Of a stretch of DNA of 20,005 nucleotides, positions 8,957 through 16,100 are shown piece by piece. Numbering within the stretch: position 1 is the first letter of the stretch; the number at the start of each line of letters is the position of its first letter. Source of the DNA: Gracilaria caudata (taxonomy: Eukaryota; Rhodophyta; Florideophyceae; Gracilariales; Gracilariaceae). The notes below the pieces were generated by a model. It worked only from the letters and a program-made list of their open reading frames with translations, made no database searches and was not told where the DNA came from. Both the position numbers and the translations under genes were made by a program. The stretch covers positions 1 through 20,005 of the forward strand of contig JASCIV010000440.1 in assembly GCA_030374735.1 (NCBI GenBank), read 5' to 3'.

Positions 8957-9508
8957 ATGTATTCTTTCTGTCTTCTCTCTCGCCAAGAGTTTAGTCTTCG
9001 AAAAGCTCACCATGACCTCCTTCAAGTCTCTACGTGTCGCATTATTTCGGCCTTTCTGCTGCTCTGTCTATCGACATCATCCGTCGAAGCATGCAGTAGC
9101 AAGCATTGTTTCAACAGATATGGGTACTGCATGTCAGGATTCACAGAGCACTGCCCTCTTTGTTTCCCACATTGAGTAGAAGGTCAATGTTACGATCAAG
9201 ACAAAGAATGTGCTTCTGCTACTTCGGAAGAGGACGCGAAGTCCGCAAAAAAGGCTGAAGCGTGCACGGATGACGACGAATGCAATAAGTTTGGGATTAA
9301 GAAGTATGTGACGAAGGCAGTGGAACTTGCCGGTGTGGCTGCAGTGCAAAAGGCGAAGAATAGTTTGGATATTTCTTCGCCTTGTGGCATACTGTTGAAC
9401 TTGTTGTGCAAACAATCATGCAAACGGCTTCGTGATACTTGCGAAGACGTGATGCCTTTCCCCGGGGTCTGCAAAGATTCGCATAAGGTGTACTTCAAAA
9501 AGTGCTAA
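8957..9508 (+). pseudogene. Small secreted Cys-rich protein gene interrupted by an in-frame TGA
   Basis: One plus-strand frame runs from the ATG at 8957 to a TAA at 9506-9508, broken only by a TGA at 9173-9175. Before the TGA is a hydrophobic stretch (RIISAFLLLCLSTSSVEA), probably a signal peptide, then Cys-rich sequence (HCFNRYGYC, HCPLC). After it come QCYDQDKEC, CTDDDEC and an Ala/Lys-rich helix-like part, ending with LCKQSCKRLRDTCEDV, VCKDSH and a terminal KKC. The C-x3-C-x6-C spacing near the end faintly recalls frizzled-type Cys domains; I do not claim homology. A second ATG at 9012 has better surroundings (CTCACCATGAC) and starts MTSFKSLRVALF, but in another frame. A start there would need a frameshift to reach the hydrophobic part. 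No convincing intron removes the TGA. A recent pseudogene, stop readthrough or a sequence error all fit. Confidence 0.5.
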
Positions 9509-10231
9509 GGTCTTAGCTAAGACTCGTGGAAAATGTTTCTCATTGAGAGTATCGAGTGGCTCGAAAACCAATAGCGGGTGTGTTTAGTCACAGTCACTAT
9601 TGCACAATACTCGTACTGGTATATGGATTGCATAAGATCTCCCATTGATTGGATCTCAATTCACTGCGGCTTTAGACGGGGTTTCCCAGAGACAAAGAAG
9701 AAAAGAAATAAATGTAATCACAACGATTTGAATGTCTATGTGGAGTCCGCTGTGTGTAACAGATAGTGAGGACAGGAAGAGCAGTACAGGAACAAGGAAC
9801 AATTATTTAGTCACAAACAGGCAGGAGCAGTGACGTAACGTATCACCATAATTCGGAACAGGTATGCTGTTCCGATAGCTATAAGAGTAGAGTAGTAGAG
9901 AAGAGAGGAAACAGAAAACGACGACTACCAACTAAACGACTACGATTGCTACTGCGATTACCCCTCTGCGTTGGCGATTACTTTTGGGCTTCACGGCCCT
10001 GAAATAACGCGACGAAGATAAGGCTGACCTGCTGATTATTCCGGGTATCCTACCCTTAAATAACAGAGTGCAGGGAACATGCAGCGTGGTGAGTACCCCG
10101 AGGGTTCGGTCCGTTGCATACACGTCAGCATGCCGAAGTGAAGTGTCCTCGACACTGTGCCACACAGTTTTGTTGGTCGTTAGACCTAGTAGAGAGAGAG
10201 AGTCGTTTTCCGCCCTCAGAACTCTAATACA
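9509..10231. other. Intergenic; hairpin and purine-rich tracts
   Basis: No confident gene. It contains a perfect inverted repeat (9853-9875), purine-rich runs at 9886-9912 and a GA microsatellite at about 10192-10202. The minus frame at 9932-10165 (77 codons) has no recognisable domain. The purine and hairpin content, together with the copia-like fragment just downstream, could mean old retroelement DNA, but I found no paired LTR. Confidence 0.4.
9853..9875. repeat. Perfect inverted repeat (9-bp arms, 5-base loop)
   Basis: TCGGAACAG and CTGTTCCGA flank the loop GTATG. It lies in intergenic DNA between the interrupted secreted ORF and the ankyrin gene. It could form a hairpin on either strand. 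There is no T-tract to make it a terminator. Confidence 0.8.
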
Positions 10232-10440
10232 TTTCTATTGACAAGGCCTTTGGACAAGACCAATGCCACATACATTCTCACATTTCTTACAACTTCGTTG
10301 AACACTTGGTTCGAAAAGAAAATGTGTGATTCTGATCAGCTGGGTTGGTATATTAGATATTATGAGGTGAAGGTTCAACTCAACAGGGTGCATAGATTGC
10401 AGTTTAATGACCGATTTGTTCTACTCAACCAAACGATATA
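10232..10440 (+). pseudogene. Possible copia RNase H remnant
   Basis: From 10239 one frame reads DKAFGQDQCHI and then HISYNFVEHLVRKENV before stops. In the +1 frame DSDQLGWYI follows. Copia-type pol proteins end their RNase H region with a pattern close to HID-x-x-YHF-V-R-E-x-V, a short gap, then T-x-DQ-x-ADI. The order and spacing here resemble that, but several key residues differ and a frame change is needed. Chance is a real alternative. The plus frame 10238-10441 is the second of these frames. Confidence 0.2.
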
Positions 10441-10493
10441 ACTCTAACACGCAAACTGTGTTCATAAAACTCACGTGTGCGAGCCCAAGCCAG

Positions 10494-11633
10494 CTACGCG
10501 AACAACACTTTCATACCCACCTGCACAAACGCTTCCTCGTCAATTCCATTCTTATTTCGCTTGTGTCTCTTCAGCAGTGTATCCACATCTGAGTTGTTCC
10601 ACTCGTTCGCGCTCCTTGTGAACGAGACTGGTGCTGTCGAAGCAGCAGCATCACTGCTTTCCTCAAACAATGCCCGCAACAGCCGTTTCGCCAGCCTGGT
10701 GTTCAGCACGCTCTTCGATCGTGTAGCATCCTTAAACCGAACTCGTAGATCTGGTGGCTCCTTGTACTTTCTTTGCAACTTGTGAAACGATTTGATGAGA
10801 GCACTCATGCCAAGTAAACAAGTGCTTTGATCCATTTGTTCCATGACAGCATCTTCCACATCATGCTCACGTACAGCTACCCTGACGCCACTTTCTCGCA
10901 GATGGTGCTTCAAAATTTGATGCAGCTTCGGCACAGCATCCTGTGCGGTGACGGTTTGTTTGCGTGAGTAGGACGGAGCTGCCAGAGCGGTGAACGTATG
11001 ACGCAACTCGGCGACTTGCGAAGGAGACAGAGCGCCGTTTGGACGCGGCGCATCGCGCATTCGTACGGAGACACTGCTGTGTGTGGGCAGAAGGGAAAGC
11101 GGCGTCTCACCGCTTTTGTTCCGTTTGAGCGGGTCCGCGCCGGCGCGCCACAGCGCGAGCGCTACGGACTGATAGTCGATTTTCGCCGCGCGGTGGAGCG
11201 GTGTGTTTCCTTCGCTATCAGTGCGATGAACGTCGCCGCCGTACATTAAGAGGAGTTCCACCATTTCTTTCGGTCCAAACTCGGCGGCTCTGTGCAACGC
11301 GGAGCCTAACCAACTGTCGGCGATCACATCGGCGCCGCGTATGAGCAGCACTTCTGCGACACGAACATGGTGTTGTGCGATGGCGGCGTGCAACACTGAA
11401 AGGCCAAGGTCGGAAGTGTGGTTGACCTGTGCGCCCCGATCAAGAAGCGCTTCGACGATAGTGACGTGCCCTTTGACAGCGGCGTGTTCCAACGCGGTGT
11501 AGCCATGTTGACCGATGGTGTCCACATGTTCTCCGAGTGCCAGCAGCTTCCTCACTTGCTGCAAGTCGCCGCGCCTGGCAGCTTTGTGCAGCTCCCTGTC
11601 GGGGGTATCGGCATGCTTCGAGGTGAACATCAT
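10494..11633 (-). CDS. Ankyrin-repeat protein with a conserved C-terminal domain
   Basis: The product is 379 residues and is probably intracellular, with no signal peptide or membrane segment. The start is the first of two adjacent ATGs (11633-11631). Residues about 12-205 form five to six ankyrin repeats, with typical cores such as ELHKAARRGDLQQVRKLL, TALEHAAVKGHVTIVEALLD and TPLHRAAKIDYQSV. These repeats usually mediate protein-protein contact. A linker (about 205-270) is followed by a basic, helix-rich region. The last 40 residues (NEWNNSDVDTLL and NGIDEEAFVQVGMKVLF) recur in the broken locus at 2814-3287, so this tail is a family feature. It is loosely EF-hand-like, but the calcium ligands are not fully conserved. 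The upstream 100 bases are GC-rich with Ala-coding runs in other frames. The partner protein is unknown. Confidence 0.88.
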   Translation of the reverse strand: MMFTSKHADTPDRELHKAARRGDLQQVRKLLALGEHVDTIGQHGYTALEHAAVKGHVTIVEALLDRGAQVNHTSDLGLSVLHAAIAQHHVRVAEVLLIRGADVIADSWLGSALHRAAEFGPKEMVELLLMYGGDVHRTDSEGNTPLHRAAKIDYQSVALALWRAGADPLKRNKSGETPLSLLPTHSSVSVRMRDAPRPNGALSPSQVAELRHTFTALAAPSYSRKQTVTAQDAVPKLHQILKHHLRESGVRVAVREHDVEDAVMEQMDQSTCLLGMSALIKSFHKLQRKYKEPPDLRVRFKDATRSKSVLNTRLAKRLLRALFEESSDAAASTAPVSFTRSANEWNNSDVDTLLKRHKRNKNGIDEEAFVQVGMKVLFA

Positions 11634-12299
11634 CGTTTGTTATGGCGCGCGGCGCAACGGCTGCGTCCGAGTCCAATGCTGCTGCCAAAGATGCTGTCGC
11701 CGCCGCCGCCGCAGTCGCCACCGTCGTCCCACGTATGCGCGCTCGCGTTCAAAACTTTGAACCGCTGTGTGTTCGACTTCAAATTCGGGCGTTGTTATTG
11801 GATGTTAGACCATTTGGCGCATGGCGAGTCGCTGGGAGTCCGCCAACATTCTGCCTCCACTTGGCGACAAGTGACGGCACATCTCTGTATGCCGATTGCT
11901 GTAGAACGGAGCAATGCAAGCTTCGCAAAAAGTCGCAAAGCTCCCCTCTTCAGGACCTTTGCTGTGAAAATCAAGCTGCACCTATTCCACGGGACTTCCT
12001 CGGAAGCTCTCACAAGCACTCTAGATTTTTTTTCCAGGCGTTGGACGCCGTGAGACAAATGGGAGCGGGATACCAACGGTATCTAAGGGCATAGCTGGGG
12101 AAGACGACTTGGCGTTCACGTCAAAACTGGGCGTAAGTAGATTTGGCATATTGTCGATGTCAGTTTACTGCAAAGCGAGTGATGCCACCTCCGAATTGGG
12201 CGGTCGGGCGTTTGGACCCATAAATCGGAGATCTATCATCAGATATACTGCTAATTAAGGACTTTTTATTCACGATGTTGAAGTGAAACTGATTTTCTC
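11634..12299. other. Region between the ankyrin gene and C2H2 copy B
   Basis: This presumably holds the promoter of the ankyrin gene (-) and, near its right edge, part of that of C2H2 copy B (+). A plus frame at 11642-12094 begins 9 bases from the ankyrin ATG but has an Ala-run start and no domain; I do not call it. On the minus strand around 11960-11800 a short open stretch reads SFATFCEACIAPFYSNRHTE with further Cys/His residues, which may be a gene fragment. The 10-mer GCAAAGCTCC occurs at 11935-11944. Confidence 0.35.
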
Positions 12300-12308
12300 T
12301 TGCAAAGA

Positions 12309-12319
12309 GTATTCATAAA
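12309..12319 (+). promoter_or_regulatory. Possible core promoter element (GTATTCATAAA)
   Basis: The same 11 bases stand upstream of C2H2 copy A (7121-7131, minus strand), 250-290 bases before each gene's likely ATG. CATAAA is a weak TATA-like sequence, and each copy has CTCAGC about 30 bases further on, which could mark an initiator. The evidence is conservation between two paralogs only. Confidence 0.3.
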
Positions 12320-12599
12320 GTTTTACGTCGACCTCTGCTCAGCATCCTTTCTTATGAAAAGAATGCTTTCGCAACTTCATCAACACCTTTTCCTTAGTAC
12401 CAACGGTTTTCTATCACAAAATCCAATCTCTGCACAGATTATCTTCTCTTCCGACAGTTTACATATCCACAGCCAGAACAGACTCGGCCCAGAAGAAAAG
12501 CAGCCAGCACTCAAGCAATCTCATAGAACTTATCACACGAAAAACACTTCTCCTGGTGCGTGCAAAAGTAATCTTCTACATCGGTTTCTGAATCTCCAT

Positions 12600-13847
12600 A
12601 TGGAGCGCGATAACCGACAAACAAACCGTCAAAAAACGGCTCGCCGCAAGAGGCCCCGCCAGAATCGAAATCAAAGCTCGTCGGCTTCGGCCTCCAGTTC
12701 TCCATCTCGATCTCATTCGCATGGAGGTTCTTCTAGTGCTGTCCATTCTAATGTAGGCCCTTCCACTGCAGCCCCTTCCCATCCCGGTCCTTCCAATCCC
12801 GGCCCTTCTAATGACGGCTGTAGTCTGCCATCCCATCACCAACTACTCCAGGATGCCCAGTTGCTCCGGGACATCCACACTTTTGGCCCACCCGCACAGT
12901 CTTCTACGTCTGTGCCGCTAAGCAGTGGTCTGCATGTACGTTCTCGTCATCCCTTAGTGGATCAAATATGGACTCAAAGCAAGAGATACAGACGCACCAC
13001 ACCGGCTCCTACCACACACCCCAATCCTGCCAGTGTTCAAAATCCGGGGGAGAGTGCGGGGTCGGATACAGGCCCACCGCAACCTCCTTCGGCAGGCCAA
13101 TCTTCCGCAAACCAGCCCGGCAACTTCGTGACTCCAAATCCAACAGCACAGGGCCCTCCACAGCCCTCAGCGTCTTTTTCGGATCAGGTAGGTGAGGCTG
13201 GCCCGTCTTCGCACCCGAGAAGCAGACACGCACCCAGGCCACCCGTTGCCGAGGACGGAAGGCGAGAGGCGAGTGCTTCGAATCAGGGAGAAGCGTCGAG
13301 CTCGCCCGCTGCAGAGCAGCCAAACGTGCAAGAGAGTGTGCGTTGTCCAACTTGTAGTCACAAAATCCGTCGAAATAGGCTCAGTTCTCATCAATGCAGG
13401 CTATTGGAGTGCCTTGAATCGGATTGCTCATACTCAACGTATTTCTATTCCGACTTTCTCGACCATCGCCGTTCAAAACACCTCGGAATTAGGGTTCAGT
13501 GTCCTGATTGTGATAAAAGCTATACGGATAGGCACAATCTAAACAGGCATCGGCGTAGTGCGCACGAGGGAGTTCGACTTCAATGTCCCGATTGTCATAG
13601 GAGCTATTCAGATAGACCCACTCTAAATAGGCATCGGCGTAGTGCGCACCAGGGAGTTCGATTTCAGTGTCCCGATTGTGATAGAAGCTATTCGGAAAGA
13701 CGCACTCTGAATAGGCATCGCCGTAGGGTGCACAACGGAGATCTCCTTCAGTGCCCTGACTGCCAGGCAACATTTGAGAATACGCAATCTCTCGATCTGC
13801 ATCGAAATTCTGGTTGTGTTCATCCTTCCACTCGAGGAGGGCGGTAA
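12600..13847 (+). CDS. C2H2 zinc-finger protein, copy B
   Basis: The product is about 415 residues from the ATG at 12600 (MERDNRQTNRQKTARRK), which aligns with the start of copy A. The frame stays open upstream, so the ATG at 12354 (MKRMLSQLHQ) would give about 497 residues. The layout is a basic start, a Ser-rich part, GPSN-type repeats, a long Pro/Ser/Gln linker, then fingers. The first is CPTCSHKIRRNRLSSHQC, the next CLESDC...H-x4-H. Three near-identical classical fingers follow (CPDCDKSYTD, CPDCHRSYSD, CPDCDRSYSE, each ending NLNRHRR or TLNRHRR), then CPDCQATFEN. It ends RGGR-TAA. The classical fingers use 84-base units. The TAA lies in CGGTAAGTGG, a splice-donor match, with a good acceptor (TGTGCTTTTGCAG) ending at 13943. 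It is probably a nuclear DNA-binding protein with unknown targets. Confidence 0.85.
   Translation: MERDNRQTNRQKTARRKRPRQNRNQSSSASASSSPSRSHSHGGSSSAVHSNVGPSTAAPSHPGPSNPGPSNDGCSLPSHHQLLQDAQLLRDIHTFGPPAQSSTSVPLSSGLHVRSRHPLVDQIWTQSKRYRRTTPAPTTHPNPASVQNPGESAGSDTGPPQPPSAGQSSANQPGNFVTPNPTAQGPPQPSASFSDQVGEAGPSSHPRSRHAPRPPVAEDGRREASASNQGEASSSPAAEQPNVQESVRCPTCSHKIRRNRLSSHQCRLLECLESDCSYSTYFYSDFLDHRRSKHLGIRVQCPDCDKSYTDRHNLNRHRRSAHEGVRLQCPDCHRSYSDRPTLNRHRRSAHQGVRFQCPDCDRSYSERRTLNRHRRRVHNGDLLQCPDCQATFENTQSLDLHRNSGCVHPSTRGGR
13484..13735 (+). repeat. Three tandem 84-bp finger-coding units
   Basis: The units are 13484-13567, 13568-13651 and 13652-13735. Each encodes one 28-residue C2H2 finger plus linker. 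Units 2 and 3 are the most alike at DNA level (both begin GGGAGTTCGA and share TAGGCATCG). Copy A has one finger fewer, so this looks like a unit duplication after the two genes separated. Confidence 0.85.
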
Positions 13848-14517
13848 GTGGGGGGAACCATCTGAAGTACAGCGCGCATGGATGCAAAATTTGAAGGACA
13901 ATTGTGAGACATCTGAGAGATAGACAAATATGTGCTTTTGCAGAACGTTCACTGTGCCAGCACTTCAAGAGAGGATGTGTTTTAAGCGGAACCGAATTCG
14001 TTGTTTACTCAATTTGCGAAATCCTGCTTGGGGCCGGCAAGACATTTCGGCATGAATTGGGAGCCCCAGCGCCGTTGAAAGGCGGTTGATGAAAGGGCTC
14101 CCAGCGCGCCCTTCGCCTGACGCGCCTCGAGACAATCTCTCGTCACGGTCGACGCTGTAGGTCAAACGACCCAGTGCTCATATCCAAGAATGCGATGGTG
14201 GGTGAGCTGGAAAAAAAGAATGAAGAGAGAGTATCCGGAAGACCTGAGGTTTGTTCGGCGGAATTTGCGCGGTACGGTTGCGGAAAAGGTCTGTTGGGTT
14301 GTGAGGTTTTCTGCGTGGACTAACTACCGTGGTCTCTCTGATGGCATTGAACGAGCTGGGCGAACGCAAGCAAAGTGGTAACTCTATACGGTAAAACATC
14401 AGTTAGTCATTTATCGTCATACGTGTAAAGTTTACACCCACTTCCACGGGAAACACATGTACTAGCTGTACGCCTATTAAACGCAAATACAATTTTTCTT
14501 CATGAGGTAAATATAAT
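13848..14517. other. Downstream of C2H2 copy B; no confident gene
   Basis: The first 60 bases still resemble the DNA downstream of copy A (5857-5797, minus strand). A GC-rich patch with nested inverted repeats lies at 14059-14102. A 63-codon plus frame from the ATG at 14190 (MRWWVSWKKRMKREYPEDLR, ending at 14381) has protein-like composition but no domain or context, and I leave it as a possibility. Confidence 0.4.
14059..14102. repeat. Nested inverted repeats (GC-rich hairpin)
   Basis: GGGAGCCC (14059-14066) pairs with GGGCTCCC (14095-14102). Inside it CGCC and GGCG flank the loop GTTGAAA. The result would be a two-stem hairpin in otherwise non-coding DNA. Confidence 0.7.
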
Positions 14518-14882
14518 TTGCCGGACTTTCGATCACGAAAGCTTCGAACACTTTGCTGCTCCCAAGGGGATGGCACAGCAAAACGAAGAACAGCATATAT
14601 GTATCCCGAAAACCGAGTAATTCAAAAGACTAAGCGAAAGAGTTTCGGTTTGAGCACAATTTACTTCAAGTCTAATTTCAATATATCGCATTGTCTACCG
14701 CAGCAAAACGTTTTCTGTTTTGATATCGACTGCCCTAAGGTATGAAGTTCTCAGTTTTTGCTTTCAAATACTGACAGAGGTATACGAGTGAAATTCGGGT
14801 TTTGTTCTCAACTGTATGCGACCGACGAGTGCAGCTCAAAGCAGTCTACGTCATAAATGAGGAGAGGCATCTAAGAGATTAG
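14518..14882 (+). other. Possible small two-exon gene or exon remnant
   Basis: A frame without ATG at its head (first ATG 14599, MYPENRVIQKTKRKS) runs to a TGA that lies within AAG-GTATGA at 14737-14745. If GTATGA is a splice donor and CTGACAG (ending 14777) the acceptor, the frame continues cleanly for 34 codons (RYTSEIRVLFSTVCDRR) to a TAG at 14880-14882. The intron would be only 38 bases. No domain is recognised. The donor resembles those proposed for the gene at 16101-17568. Confidence 0.2.
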
Positions 14883-15027
14883 TGCCCAAAACATCGTGAT
14901 GAGTAGGGCATTGACTTGACATCTCTGTGGATCGACATGCACAACAACAGCATCCGCTTGTTCCCGTACCATCGTCATCAATATTCGTACATGCTTCATT
15001 TGATTGAATATGCGAAGGTTCCCACCT

Positions 15028-15609
15028 CTACAAGGGGACGCATTGGTGGTCAACACACTGAAGTGAACTGTCACAAATCCAGTACGGGTCTCCACACGCC
15101 CCACCCCGAGGCACAGCTCTCATACATCTCTTCTGATTCGTAGGTCCGGTACACGATAATCCAGCGCCGCAGAAATTGTATGTCTTTTCATTGAAAACAT
15201 TGACGCCACAGGAAGTGCCTTCTTCAACGGATTCTGAATGGCAATAGTCTTCGTGGCATATCAAACCTCTTCGACAAAGAACACCATAGTTGGGGACACA
15301 GAACTCACCCTTCTCGGAGATGTATTGGGCGCACCTTTCATCCATACATTCAAGTGGTGGTAAACATGGCAAAGACTTAGTGTTATCCACTTCAAAAGAA
15401 AGACAAGGTTCGCCGGTTGTTCGTGCCTCACGACATATTTCCAGACCCTCTCGAATCCTCACGCAGACCTCGGTTGAAGTGCACAATGAGGGATTTTCAA
15501 CACAACTCGGAGGACGATATTCTGGAGGTACAGAGGTCGTAGGTCGACTGTAGACTGGAGCAAGGAGGAGGTACCAGAATGTTAGGAAGAGGAAATGTGG
15601 ATTCGCCAT
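15028..15609 (-). CDS. Secreted protein with four tandem Cys modules
   Basis: The product is 193 residues. I chose the ATG at 15609-15607 because it opens a signal peptide (MANPHFLFLTFWYLLLAPVYS) and lies about 70 bases downstream of a TATA box. The longer frame from 15663 would start ahead of the expected transcription start. The mature part has about 20 cysteines. After a first Cys cluster (PSCVENPSLCTSTEVC) come four modules of the form G-x-x-C, a spacer of 4-12 residues, C-x4-C, then C after 3-8 residues. Examples are LPCLPPLECMDERC, VLCRRGLICHEDYC and WICDSSLQCVDHQC. It ends at CVPL-TAG. The pattern recalls small disulfide-rich modules of the dickkopf/colipase kind in spacing only, and I do not assign a family. 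It differs from the CPxG modules of the other two Cys-rich genes. Its role is unknown. Confidence 0.8.
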   Translation of the reverse strand: MANPHFLFLTFWYLLLAPVYSRPTTSVPPEYRPPSCVENPSLCTSTEVCVRIREGLEICREARTTGEPCLSFEVDNTKSLPCLPPLECMDERCAQYISEKGEFCVPNYGVLCRRGLICHEDYCHSESVEEGTSCGVNVFNEKTYNFCGAGLSCTGPTNQKRCMRAVPRGGACGDPYWICDSSLQCVDHQCVPL

Positions 15610-15663
15610 TGTGATGTTGTTTGCCGACTTTTGGGGAACCAGACGCGTCGAATAGGCTTTCAC

Positions 15664-16100
15664 GTGTAAGTCGCACAGCTATATACTAACTGAGAAAGAA
15701 CAAGAGGACTCAAGTAAGTTTTCTGTATATTACAAACGTTTGTCGAATTTTGTTTGTCATAATTACACGAGGGAAATGTCAGGATAAGGTGAGATATGCT
15801 CACCAAGTTCTGACAAAACGATGGAACGCGGTCCTCATAATATATTATACAGTTAGTAATTATTTGGATTTTTTGGAAATATGTGTGGTGGAAATGGAAT
15901 CACTTACATTCATCGGTGTACCGTCGTACCTTCACAAGAACGTCCTGCACTTTGATCCCGTACGGACTGAGGCATGCTTGGGACGTCCAGCAACGATGAA
16001 CACGATACGTTTTGCATACCTAGCTCATAGATTAGTCTACTGTAGTAGAACTCCTCTTGTCGCTTCACTTGAAATCGTGAAATGACCCCGTATGGAATTT
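15664..16100 (-). other. Coding-like continuation downstream of the 16-17.5 kb Cys-rich gene
   Basis: Directly after the TAA at 16103-16101 the same minus frame stays open to a TGA at 15912-15910. It reads QIPYGVISRFQVKRQEEFYY and later NVSCSSLLDVPSMP. The PYGVISRFQVKRQEE part resembles a fibronectin type III strand (P-N-G-x-I-x-x-Y-x-V). Changing TAA to the related codon CAA would restore the link, so this may be a lost or mis-sequenced continuation. The plus frame at 15750-16085 covers the same DNA but starts at TTG and has no domain. 15664-15905 holds nothing else I recognise. Confidence 0.35.
15679..15686 (-). promoter_or_regulatory. TATA box (GTATATAG on the minus strand)
   Basis: It lies about 70 bases ahead of the ATG at 15609. 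A start about 30 bases downstream gives a leader of roughly 40 bases and favours the ATG at 15609 over 15663. Confidence 0.45.

Noticed and set aside
9090..9508. Changed genetic code (TGA as sense)
   Set aside because: C2H2 copy A ends in TGA exactly where copy B ends in TAA, so TGA acts as a stop here.
11418..12053. 211-codon plus-strand frame across the ankyrin start
   Set aside because: It is antisense to solid ankyrin repeats and has no domain.
13489..13968. 159-codon minus-strand frame opposite the C2H2 fingers
   Set aside because: Its internal repeats simply mirror the 84-base finger units.
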